DNA of 7,805 nucleotides from Sphingomonadales bacterium (GTDB lineage: Bacteria; Pseudomonadota; Alphaproteobacteria; Sphingomonadales; Sphingomonadaceae). Where the stretch lies: NCBI GenBank assembly GCA_027486275.1, contig JAIXPM010000122.1, positions 1-7,805 on the forward strand, written 5' to 3'. This document shows, piece after piece, positions 1 to 4,902 of this stretch; positions within the stretch are counted from its first letter, which is position 1; each line of letters begins with the position of its first letter. The notes under the pieces are model-generated. The model made no database searches. It was not told where the DNA came from and was given only the letters and a program-made list of their open reading frames with translations. A program made the translations under genes and the position numbers.

Positions 1-178
1 ATAGCCCATGCACGCGCTCCGCATCCTTGGGCATCGGTCGCTGCGGATCGACATAAGTGTGGAAGGTGCGGCCCGTCACCATGCGGTTGATCATCTCCAC
101 CGCACCGATCTCGACGATTCGATGGCCATCCCCTGGCATGATGCCGGTGGTTTCCGTGTCCCAGACGATTTCGCGCAT
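1..178 (-). CDS. dnaQ: DNA polymerase III subunit epsilon (3'-5' proofreading exonuclease), N-terminal part only
   Basis: Only the first 59 codons lie in the window; the gene continues past position 1. The protein begins MREIVWDTETTG, in which DTETTG (residues 7-12) is the Exo I motif of DnaQ-type exonucleases and carries the first two metal-binding acidic residues (D7, E9). It continues with IVEIGAVEMINR and ends at ...KDAERVHGL, closely following the E. coli epsilon pattern through the same region. The product is expected to bind the polymerase alpha subunit and remove misincorporated bases. I chose the ATG at 178 because it gives the usual family start; an in-frame ATG at 187 would add MGP, and neither has a convincing Shine-Dalgarno sequence. 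It starts 37 bp (28 bp for the upstream ATG) after the coaE stop and is probably the next gene of the same operon. The later Exo II and III motifs cannot be checked here. Confidence 0.93.
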   Translation of the reverse strand, partial: MREIVWDTETTGIMPGDGHRIVEIGAVEMINRMVTGRTFHTYVDPQRPMPKDAERVHGL

Positions 179-215
179 GGGCCCCATGTAGCGATTGGAC
201 GGCGCGGAGCAAGCC

Positions 216-800
216 TTAGAGGCCGTCAACCAGCTGTTTTACTTCCAGCCACGTCTCGCGCCGGCCGCGCCCGGTTTCGATCACCACATCCGCCAGCGCG
301 CGCTTTTCGCGATCGGGCAGCTGGCCTTTCAATATGCCGGCGAATTTCTGCCGGGTCATGCCCGGCCGAGCCAGCACGCGGGCGCGCTGAACGCGATAAG
401 GCGCGGAGACCACCACTGTCATATGGCAGCGCCGCCAACCGCCCTTTTCAAACAGCAAGGGCACATCTAGCACGATGGCGGGCTTCAAGCGGTGCGCGCC
501 CAGGAATTCGCTCTGCGCCTCGGCCACCAACGGGTGGAGGATCCGTTCCAACGCGCGAAGTTTGGTGTGATCGCCGAACACGGTGGCGCCGAGTTTCTCG
601 CGGTGCAGGCCGCCATCATGCGTTGTTCCGGGAAACAGATCCTCGATGGCCGCCAGCGCCCGGCCGCCCGGGCCCTGGACGCGCCGCACTTCGGCATCGG
701 CATCGAACACCGGCACGCCCAGCTTGCGGAACATCGCGGCCACGGTGGATTTGCCCATGCCGATGGAACCGGTGAGGCCAATGATAATGGTGCGGCTCAT
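216..800 (-). CDS. coaE: Dephospho-CoA kinase
   Basis: This 194-residue protein has the normal length for CoaE, which phosphorylates the 3'-hydroxyl of dephospho-CoA as the last step of coenzyme A synthesis in the cytosol. The N-terminus holds the P-loop GSIGMGKS (residues 11-18), preceded by IIIGLT. The family DAD motif follows at residues 33-35 (FDADAEV), a conserved HP pair sits at 89-90, and DVPLLFE lies at 112-118 in the CoA-binding and lid region. No key residue is missing. The ATG overlaps the aroE stop codon in an ATGA, and no Shine-Dalgarno is visible upstream of it, so translation probably depends on coupling to aroE. The neighbours (ppsR, maf, aroE, coaE, dnaQ) form a conserved alphaproteobacterial order beside the replication origin. 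Confidence 0.97.
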   Translation of the reverse strand: MSRTIIIGLTGSIGMGKSTVAAMFRKLGVPVFDADAEVRRVQGPGGRALAAIEDLFPGTTHDGGLHREKLGATVFGDHTKLRALERILHPLVAEAQSEFLGAHRLKPAIVLDVPLLFEKGGWRRCHMTVVVSAPYRVQRARVLARPGMTRQKFAGILKGQLPDREKRALADVVIETGRGRRETWLEVKQLVDGL

Positions 801-1609
801 TTGGTCAGCATGGCTCGCAGTTCGCCATCATGGCGGCGTGGCGGATCGGCCCCGTAAAACAAGCGGAATGCCTCGGCGGCCTGGCCGATGAGCATGTCGA
901 GCCCATCGATGGTGATCAGGCCGCGCGCATGGGCAGCGGCCAGCAACGGCGTTTCCAACGGCACATAGACGGCATCGAACACAACGGCATCCGCAGGCAA
1001 CGCTGAAAGATTGATCTTGAGCTCGGGCTGGCCCGCCATCCCCAGCGTCGTGGCGTTAAATACCAAGCCGGTATCGGCGGGCGGCACATCGCCCATCGCC
1101 ATCACGCCGCCCGGCAACCCGGATGCGGCCAGCAAGGCGCCCGCCGCATTGTAATTGCGGGCCATCACCCACAGGGCCGCAGCGCCGCTGTCGCGCGCAG
1201 CAGCGGCAGCAGCCCGTGCCGCGCCACCACTGCCAATCACCAGCACCGGGCGTCCGGCCATGATCGCGCCGGCCGGGCCGATGATCCCGGCGGCATCGGT
1301 GTTATGCCCGATCAGGCGGTGGTCATTGCCGACCACGATGGTGTTGACCGCGCCCACCGCCACCGCTTCCGGGGCCAGGCCATCAAGATGCGCCATTACG
1401 GCCAGCTTGTGCGGCACCGTCACATTCACACCGCGCATGCCCATGACGGGCAGCGCCCGCACGAACGTGCCAAGCTGTTCGGGCCGCACCGGAAAGCGGC
1501 TGTAATCGCCGTCCAGGCCCAGCTTGCCGAGCCAGAAACGGTGGATCAGTGGCGATTTCGAATGACTGATAGGCCAGCCGATCACACCGGCAACGGCAGG
1601 TTCCCTCAT
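797..1609 (-). CDS. aroE: Shikimate dehydrogenase (NADP-dependent)
   Basis: This 270-residue protein matches AroE, which reduces 3-dehydroshikimate to shikimate with NADPH in aromatic amino acid synthesis. The substrate domain shows the shikimate-binding SHSKSP (residues 15-20), NVTVPHK (62-68, with the presumed catalytic Lys68), GAVNT (86-90) and GHNTD (101-105, with the presumed catalytic Asp105). The nucleotide-binding domain has the glycine-rich GSGGAARA (126-133), then NATTLGM, VYVPLETPLL and a C-terminal DGLDMLIGQAAEAF stretch that returns to the substrate site. All expected motifs are present, and the length is typical. Its start overlaps the maf stop by 4 bp (ATGA), and its stop overlaps the coaE start the same way. 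A GGGGAG run about 10 nt before the ATG may serve as ribosome binding site. Confidence 0.97.
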   Translation of the reverse strand: MREPAVAGVIGWPISHSKSPLIHRFWLGKLGLDGDYSRFPVRPEQLGTFVRALPVMGMRGVNVTVPHKLAVMAHLDGLAPEAVAVGAVNTIVVGNDHRLIGHNTDAAGIIGPAGAIMAGRPVLVIGSGGAARAAAAAARDSGAAALWVMARNYNAAGALLAASGLPGGVMAMGDVPPADTGLVFNATTLGMAGQPELKINLSALPADAVVFDAVYVPLETPLLAAAHARGLITIDGLDMLIGQAAEAFRLFYGADPPRRHDGELRAMLTK

Positions 1610-2202
1610 GCGGCCAGCACTCCCCTGACCCGCAGATAATCCAGAACGGCAAGCAGCGGGAGACCACGAATGATAAACTGATCACCATCGATGCGGGTGA
1701 ATAACTGCGCGCCCAGCGCCTCAATGCGGTAACAGCCGACGCAGCCGAGCACGGCATCGCCTTCTGCATCGAGGTAGGCGCTGATGAAGTCATCACTCAG
1801 CCGCCGCATCGTCAGCTTCGCCGCGCCGGCGCTGCGCCACACGGGCTTGCCGGCCTCGCAGATCACCGCGGCGGAAATCAGCCGATGAGTGGTGCCGGCG
1901 AGCTGGCGCAACTGCACCTCGGCGCGCGGACGAGTTTCCGGCTTGGCGATCATGGCGCCGTCGGTAGTGACCACCACGCTGTCTGCCCCCAGCACCAACG
2001 CGCCCGGGTGCTGACGACTAATCTTCAACGCTTTCACTTCGGCGAGCGCATCGGCAATGCGTTCGGGGCTCGCCTGTTCCGCCACAAGCCCTGCCGTGAT
2101 CGCCTCTTCATCGACATGGGCCGGCAAGGCTTCGTGCGTCACGCCCGCCGCGTGCAACATCGCCCGCCGCGCGGCTGACTGGCTGGCCAGCACCAGCATC
2201 AT
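1606..2202 (-). CDS. maf: Maf family nucleoside triphosphate pyrophosphatase
   Basis: This 198-residue protein begins MMLVLASQSAARR, matching the Maf N-terminal phosphate-binding SxSxRR pattern. It continues with VDEE (residues 30-33), the LGADSVV segment, a KP pair, GTTHRLISAAV, and a C-terminal GLPLLAVLDYLR block. Maf proteins hydrolyse noncanonical or methylated nucleotides, or dTTP/UTP, to monophosphates, acting as house-cleaning enzymes. Some features (MRRLSDDFISAYL, EALGAQLF, the ID-G-D-Q-F loop before GLPLL) resemble the YceF (m7GTP) branch more than YhdE (dTTP/UTP), but I cannot assign the substrate. Two consecutive ATG codons occur at the start; the first overlaps the ppsR stop as ATGA and has GGAG at 2211-2214, about 8 nt upstream, so it is preferred. 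Confidence 0.93.
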   Translation of the reverse strand: MMLVLASQSAARRAMLHAAGVTHEALPAHVDEEAITAGLVAEQASPERIADALAEVKALKISRQHPGALVLGADSVVVTTDGAMIAKPETRPRAEVQLRQLAGTTHRLISAAVICEAGKPVWRSAGAAKLTMRRLSDDFISAYLDAEGDAVLGCVGCYRIEALGAQLFTRIDGDQFIIRGLPLLAVLDYLRVRGVLAA

Positions 2203-3026
2203 GCCTGCTTCTCCAACCGCGCCTGATGCAGGTTGATGATGGCCGCCGCTGTCTCTTCGATGCTGCGACGGGTGACGTCGATCACCGGAATATCATGATC
2301 AGCAAACAGCCGGCGGGCAAAGGCGACCTCGGCCTCGATCCGCTCGACATCGACATAGTCTGTGTCTGGCGTCTGGCCCAGGGTAAGCAGCCGGTTGCGG
2401 CGGATGGATTGCAGCCGGTCGGGCGCCGTGGTCAGGCCAACCAATAACGGGCCTTTGACCATCCACACGTGTGACGCCGGCGGTGATTGCGGCACAAGCG
2501 GGATATTGGCCGTCTTGTAGCCGCGGTTGGCCAGGTAGATTGAGGTGGGCGTTTTCGAGGTGCGCGACACGCCCAATAAGAGGATATCGGCCTCCTCCAG
2601 CTCCTCGAGGCCGGTCTGGGCGCCATCATCATGAACCATCGTGTAGTTGATGGCATCGACCCGGCGGAAATAGGCCTGATCCATCACATGCTGGCGCCCC
2701 GGCCGGCGCGTGGCGGCCTGGCCGAGCAGTTCCGACAATGCCGAAATGGTGGGATCGAGCGGCGATACCATCGGCAGGCCCAGCGTGGCACAGCGCATTT
2801 CTAACCGATCGCGTACCAGGCCATCAACCAGCGTATAGATGACCAACCCCGGCTTTTTCGCCACTTCCTCGATGATGCGATCAAGATGGCCTTCGCTGCG
2901 CACCATAGGCCAGAAATGCTTCACGGCCTGCGCGCCCTCGAATCGGGCCAGGCTGGCCTTGGCCACCGATTCCAGCGTTTCGCCGGTAGAATCACTGATC
3001 AGATGCAGATGCAGCACGTCTGGCAT
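2199..3026 (-). CDS. ppsR: PPDK/PEP synthase regulatory protein (DUF299 kinase/pyrophosphorylase)
   Basis: This 275-residue protein belongs to the DUF299 family. These enzymes use ADP to phosphorylate, and Pi to dephosphorylate, a threonine of pyruvate phosphate dikinase or PEP synthase, turning the enzyme off and on. Visible hallmarks are the N-terminal LHLISDSTGETLESVAKA (SDSTGET at 11-17), the P-loop-like GVSRTSKT (152-159), then PTSIYLANRGYKTANIPLVP. The target, PpdK or PpsA, is not in the window, so which one it controls is unknown. The frame stays open upstream to an ATG at 3134, but that start would add 36 residues unlike the family and run through DnaA boxes. The ATG at 3026 gives the family start MPDVLHLHLISD and has a good ribosome binding site. 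It is the first gene of the leftward operon, immediately beside the putative origin. The stop overlaps the maf ATG. Confidence 0.95.
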   Translation of the reverse strand: MPDVLHLHLISDSTGETLESVAKASLARFEGAQAVKHFWPMVRSEGHLDRIIEEVAKKPGLVIYTLVDGLVRDRLEMRCATLGLPMVSPLDPTISALSELLGQAATRRPGRQHVMDQAYFRRVDAINYTMVHDDGAQTGLEELEEADILLLGVSRTSKTPTSIYLANRGYKTANIPLVPQSPPASHVWMVKGPLLVGLTTAPDRLQSIRRNRLLTLGQTPDTDYVDVERIEAEVAFARRLFADHDIPVIDVTRRSIEETAAAIINLHQARLEKQA

Positions 3027-3031
3027 GGTCA

Positions 3032-3036
3032 CACCT
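3032..3036 (-). promoter_or_regulatory. Shine-Dalgarno of ppsR
   Basis: On the minus strand AGGTG lies 5 nt before the ATG at 3026. It decides the start against the longer open frame beginning at 3134. Confidence 0.7.
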
Positions 3037-3044
3037 GACCCTGC

Positions 3045-3059
3045 CGGCAAAAATTGCCG
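3045..3059. repeat. Short inverted repeat just upstream of ppsR
   Basis: CGGCAA (3045-3050) and TTGCCG (3054-3059) flank AAA. CGGCAA recurs at 3116-3121 and 3123-3128. Located 19-33 bp before the ppsR start, it could be an operator or a 5' UTR hairpin. No known regulator was recognised. Confidence 0.45.
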
Positions 3060-3069
3060 CCCATGACTC

Positions 3070-3078
3070 TGTGGATAA
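3070..3078 (-). promoter_or_regulatory. DnaA box, perfect consensus
   Basis: The minus strand reads TTATCCACA, identical to the high-affinity E. coli DnaA box. It directly abuts a GACTC site (3065-3069), so CcrM methylation could affect the neighbouring base pairs. It lies 43 bp upstream of the ppsR start codon, where bound DnaA might also influence ppsR transcription. Confidence 0.85.
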
Positions 3079-3090
3079 GCATCAGGGCAA

Positions 3091-3102
3091 AGCGTTAACG
3101 CT
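3091..3102. repeat. 12-bp perfect palindrome AGCGTTAACGCT
   Basis: The sequence is its own reverse complement and contains TTAAC, one half of the CtrA consensus TTAA-N7-TTAA. No second TTAA is found at the required spacing, so it is not a canonical full CtrA site. It lies between DnaA boxes at 3070-3078 and 3105-3113. Confidence 0.6.
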
Positions 3103-3104
3103 GC

Positions 3105-3113
3105 TGTGGAGCA
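3105..3113 (-). promoter_or_regulatory. Weak DnaA box candidate
   Basis: The minus strand reads TGCTCCACA, which differs from TTATCCACA at positions 2 and 3 and from the Caulobacter G-box TGATCCACA at one position. It shares orientation and the trailing G (TCCACAG) with the other three minus-strand boxes, which is the main reason to list it. Confidence 0.5.
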
Positions 3114-3136
3114 TCCGGCAAGCGGCAATTCCACCC

Positions 3137-3161
3137 AACCGCCCCGTGACCGCGGGCGGTT
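3137..3161. repeat. 25-bp inverted repeat with 8-bp perfect arms
   Basis: AACCGCCC (3137-3144) and GGGCGGTT (3154-3161) are perfect inverse complements around a 9-nt spacer. The 8-9-8 geometry is the same as the inner part of the dyad at 3219-3243, with different arm sequence. A terminator is unlikely, as no transcription unit is known to end here, although TTTC follows on the plus strand. Confidence 0.7.
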
Positions 3162-3177
3162 TCATCAGGCTGCGGAC

Positions 3178-3186
3178 ATATGCACA
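3178..3186 (+). promoter_or_regulatory. Weak DnaA box candidate on the plus strand
   Basis: ATATGCACA fits the relaxed TTWTNCACA consensus except at the first base, and it is followed by G as in the other boxes. It lies 8 bp from the box at 3195-3203 and faces the opposite way. Confidence 0.4.
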
Positions 3187-3194
3187 GCCGGGCC

Positions 3195-3203
3195 TGTGGA
3201 AAA
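3195..3203 (-). promoter_or_regulatory. DnaA box
   Basis: The minus strand reads TTTTCCACA, a match to TTWTNCACA with one change from the perfect box. It ends one base before the left edge of the 53-bp dyad (3205-3257). Confidence 0.72.
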
Positions 3204-3204
3204 C

Positions 3205-3257
3205 GGGGATGATCGCTACGACTCGCGCGATTCCGGCGAGTCGCACAGATCATTCCC
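3205..3257. repeat. 53-bp imperfect palindrome centred on a GATTC site
   Basis: Pairing positions whose coordinates sum to 6462, 20 of 26 base pairs match around the centre T at 3231. The inner arms CGACTCGC (3219-3226) and GCGAGTCG (3236-3243) are perfect. The outer arms GGGGATGATC (3205-3214) and GATCATTCCC (3248-3257) have one mismatch. Three GANTC sites (starts 3220, 3229, 3238) are arranged symmetrically in it. DnaA boxes border both ends. It could be a dimer-protein binding site or a cruciform-forming element; no known protein site was recognised. Confidence 0.85.
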
Positions 3258-3266
3258 TGTGGATCA
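3258..3266 (-). promoter_or_regulatory. DnaA box, Caulobacter G-box type
   Basis: The minus strand reads TGATCCACA, the exact form of the moderate-affinity G-boxes described in the Caulobacter origin. It abuts the right edge of the 53-bp dyad. A near copy in opposite orientation follows at 3283-3291. Confidence 0.78.
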
Positions 3267-3282
3267 AACGGCTGACCCGATT

Positions 3283-3291
3283 TGATCCCCA
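3283..3291 (+). promoter_or_regulatory. Near G-box on the plus strand
   Basis: TGATCCCCA differs from TGATCCACA at one base. With its flank (TTTGATCC) it forms an inverted pair with the box at 3258-3266, the TTTGATCC cores facing each other across a 12-bp spacer. A GATTC site begins two bases after it. The mismatch lies in the CACA core, so binding would probably be weak. Confidence 0.42.
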
Positions 3292-3317
3292 CGATTCCGC
3301 CCCCTACTACTACCAGC

Positions 3318-3340
3318 AATTTCTAAGTTTAATTTTAGAT
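3318..3340. other. AT-rich block, candidate DNA unwinding element
   Basis: Twenty of 23 bases are A or T, in strong contrast with the surrounding GC-rich DNA. It lies on the hemE side of the DnaA boxes, the same side as the AT-rich region of the Caulobacter origin as I recall it. It may equally contribute to the hemE promoter; no clear -35/-10 pair could be fixed around it. Confidence 0.6.
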
Positions 3341-3397
3341 CTGGTTGAAAGCCGGCAGGCGGCGCTGCGGGCTTGACCGGGGCGACGGGGCACAGGC

Positions 3398-3403
3398 AAG
3401 GAA
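3398..3403 (+). promoter_or_regulatory. Shine-Dalgarno of hemE
   Basis: AAGGAA lies 5 nt before the ATG at 3409. It supports this start over the in-frame ATG at 3373, which has no such site and would add 12 residues unlike the family. Confidence 0.8.
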
Positions 3404-3408
3404 GCGGC

Positions 3409-4449
3409 ATGGCTGATCAACTTCATCAGGATCCCCCGCTGCTCGCCGTGCTGAAGGGCGAACGTCGCGACCCGCCGCCGGTCTGGCTGATGCGCCAGGC
3501 TGGGCGTTATCTGCCGGAATATCGCGCCTTACGGGCCGAAAAGGGCGGCTTCCTCGAATTGGTGTACGACAGCGATGCCGCGGCCGAGATCACCATCCAG
3601 CCGCTCAAGCGCTTTGGCATGGATGGCGCTATCCTGTTTTCCGACATCCTGATCGTCCCGCACGCCATGGGCCAGGGCCTCAGCTTCGGCCCCGGCGAAG
3701 GCCCGCAGCTGACACCGGCGCTGCATGATGGCGATTTTTCCCAGCTTGAGCCCAATCCGCTGCACTTCGCCAAGATCTATGAAACCGTCGCCAAGGTGCG
3801 CAAGGCCATTGATCCATCGGTGACAATGCTGGGCTTTGCCGGCTCACCTTGGACCGTTGCGACCTACATGGTGGCTGGCCATGGCAGCAAGGATCAGGCC
3901 GAAACCCGCCGCTTGGCCTACAAGGATCCGGCGCGCTTCCAAGCTTTGATCGATCGCATCGTGGCGGTGACGGTGGATTATCTGTCGGGCCAGATCGAAG
4001 CCGGCGCACAGGCCATCCAGTTGTTTGACAGCTGGGCTGGCACGCTTTCGCCGGCGCAGTTTGAACGTTGGGTGATTGCGCCCAATGCAGACATTGTTGG
4101 CCGCCTGATGGTGCGCCATCCTGATGTGCCGATCATCGGTTTCCCCAAGGGTGCTGGCGCCAAGCTTGCAGCCTATGCTGCCGAAACCGGCGTTGATGCC
4201 GTGGGCTTGGATGAGACCGTCGATCCGGCCTGGGCTGATACCATGCTGCCGCCCGGCATGCCTGTACAGGGCAATCTTGATCCGCTGGCGCTGATCGCTG
4301 GCGGTGAAGCGCTGGAACAGGCCGTGACGCGCATCCGCCACGCGCTGTCTGGTCGCCCGCACATCTTCAACCTTGGCCATGGCATCTTGCAGGACACGCC
4401 GATCGAGCATGTCGAGCACCTGTTTGCGCTGCTGAAGAAGCCGCTCTGA
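3409..4449 (+). CDS. hemE: Uroporphyrinogen decarboxylase
   Basis: This 346-residue cytosolic enzyme removes four carboxyl groups from uroporphyrinogen III to give coproporphyrinogen III in haem synthesis. The signature WLMRQAGRYLPEYR supplies the substrate-binding arginines R29 and R33. FSDIL carries Asp79, equivalent to the catalytic Asp86 of the human enzyme. Further family blocks are GFAGSPWTVATYM (Tyr153), QLFDSWAG (Ser208), GFPKGAG, VGLDETVDP, QGNLDP (287-292) and FNLGHGI (His324). Length and motifs are complete, with nothing unusual. It is the first gene right of the putative origin, as in Caulobacter, and leads an apparent operon with hemJ only 3 bp downstream. A frame extending to an ATG at 3373 was rejected in favour of the start with AAGGAA. 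Confidence 0.98.
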   Translation: MADQLHQDPPLLAVLKGERRDPPPVWLMRQAGRYLPEYRALRAEKGGFLELVYDSDAAAEITIQPLKRFGMDGAILFSDILIVPHAMGQGLSFGPGEGPQLTPALHDGDFSQLEPNPLHFAKIYETVAKVRKAIDPSVTMLGFAGSPWTVATYMVAGHGSKDQAETRRLAYKDPARFQALIDRIVAVTVDYLSGQIEAGAQAIQLFDSWAGTLSPAQFERWVIAPNADIVGRLMVRHPDVPIIGFPKGAGAKLAAYAAETGVDAVGLDETVDPAWADTMLPPGMPVQGNLDPLALIAGGEALEQAVTRIRHALSGRPHIFNLGHGILQDTPIEHVEHLFALLKKPL

Positions 4450-4452
4450 ACC

Positions 4453-4902
4453 ATGACGGATTGGGGCGTCGGCTGGCTGGGCGAAGCCTATCTGTGGGTG
4501 AAGGCACTTCACGTCGCCTTCGTCATCTTCTGGATGGCCGGCTTGTTCATGATTCCGCGCTTCCTGGTCTATTGGCACCCAGTCGAGCCTGCTGCACCAG
4601 AATCCGCTCTTTGGGATGAACGCTGCCGCCGCTTGCGCCGCATCATCCTGTCACCTGCTATGGTGGTGAGCTGGCTTGCCGGGCTGTCCCTAGGCTTTCA
4701 TCTTGGCTGGCCGTTGTGGCTGGTAGTGAAATTCGGTTTTGTGTGCCTGCTCACCTGGTTCCACCATTGGAGTGTGGTTATGGCAAAGCGTTTCGCCGCC
4801 GGCGAACGCCCGGCGACCGAAAAGCGGCTGCGGCTCATGAATGAGATTCCCTCGCTGGTCACGCTGGCTGTGGCCGTGTTGGTGATCGTCAAACCCTTCT
4901 GA
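4453..4902 (+). CDS. hemJ: HemJ-type protoporphyrinogen IX oxidase (CopD/UPF0093-like membrane protein)
   Basis: This 149-residue protein has about four hydrophobic segments (roughly residues 13-34, 64-82, 86-105, 132-147), so it should sit in the inner membrane. The pattern YLWVKALHVAFVIFWMAG near the N-terminus contains the family histidine (His20). A conserved PAM segment (68-70) and Lys93 in the third segment follow, and NEIPSLVTLAVAVLVIVKPF closes the protein with the NE-P and VKPF ending typical of HemJ. HemJ oxidises protoporphyrinogen IX to protoporphyrin IX, the step before iron insertion. Placement 3 bp after hemE, in the same pathway, agrees with that. No strong ribosome binding site is seen, so translation probably follows from hemE. 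The stop overlaps the hrpB start (TGATG). Databases may label such proteins only as CopD family; catalytic assignment rests on family resemblance. Confidence 0.88.
   Translation: MTDWGVGWLGEAYLWVKALHVAFVIFWMAGLFMIPRFLVYWHPVEPAAPESALWDERCRRLRRIILSPAMVVSWLAGLSLGFHLGWPLWLVVKFGFVCLLTWFHHWSVVMAKRFAAGERPATEKRLRLMNEIPSLVTLAVAVLVIVKPF

Larger units (their letters stand above)
3065..3297. promoter_or_regulatory. Cluster of five GANTC (CcrM methylation) sites
   Basis: GANTC occurs at 3065-3069, 3220-3224, 3229-3233, 3238-3242 and 3293-3297. GANTC is the target of the cell-cycle adenine methyltransferase CcrM found in many Alphaproteobacteria. About one site per 256 bp is expected by chance, fewer in GC-rich DNA, so five in 233 bp is an enrichment. 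Three are phased at exactly 9 bp. Hemimethylation after fork passage could mark the replication state of the origin; that role is inferred. Confidence 0.7.
3065..3340. other. oriC: Putative chromosomal replication origin (oriC), hemE-ppsR intergenic region
   Basis: The 382 bp between the ppsR and hemE starts contain no believable gene; the open frames there are short and cross every regulatory motif. Seen in sequence are four same-orientation CTGTGGA copies (positions 3069, 3104, 3194, 3257), including one perfect TTATCCACA and one TGATCCACA DnaA box. Five GANTC sites, a 53-bp dyad, further inverted repeats and an AT-rich block are also present. Known from the family: the Caulobacter crescentus origin lies next to hemE, and the order ppsR-maf-aroE-coaE-dnaQ is found on its other side. 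All complete genes in the window are transcribed away from this stretch, as expected at a bidirectional origin. Inference: this is oriC, with bounds set by the outermost recognisable elements. The stretch must also carry the divergent promoters of both operons, which I could not place with confidence. Confidence 0.85.

Noticed and set aside
8..775. 255-aa plus-strand open frame over coaE and dnaQ
   Set aside because: The minus strand holds clear CoaE and DnaQ motifs here; the plus-strand product is Arg/Pro/Ala-rich with no domain.
3027..3134. N-terminal extension of ppsR to an ATG at 3134
   Set aside because: The extra 36 residues do not resemble the DUF299 family, the frame would cross a perfect DnaA box, and the ATG at 3026 has AGGTG at proper spacing.
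3137..3161. Rho-independent terminator at the inverted repeat followed by TTTC
   Set aside because: No gene ends nearby on either strand and the T run is too short, so it is listed as an inverted repeat only.
3282..3310. Possible sigma-70 promoter for hemE (TTGATC, 17 bp, TACTAC)
   Set aside because: The -10 match is poor (3 of 6) and it overlaps a DnaA-box-like sequence, so it cannot be supported from sequence alone.
3071..3376. 101-aa plus-strand open frame in the hemE-ppsR gap
   Set aside because: It has no recognisable domain and crosses the DnaA boxes, inverted repeats and AT-rich block. Its composition looks like translated noncoding DNA.
3844..4578. 244-aa minus-strand open frame opposite hemE and hemJ
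   Set aside because: It spans two well-supported plus-strand genes and the junction between them, and shows no domain.
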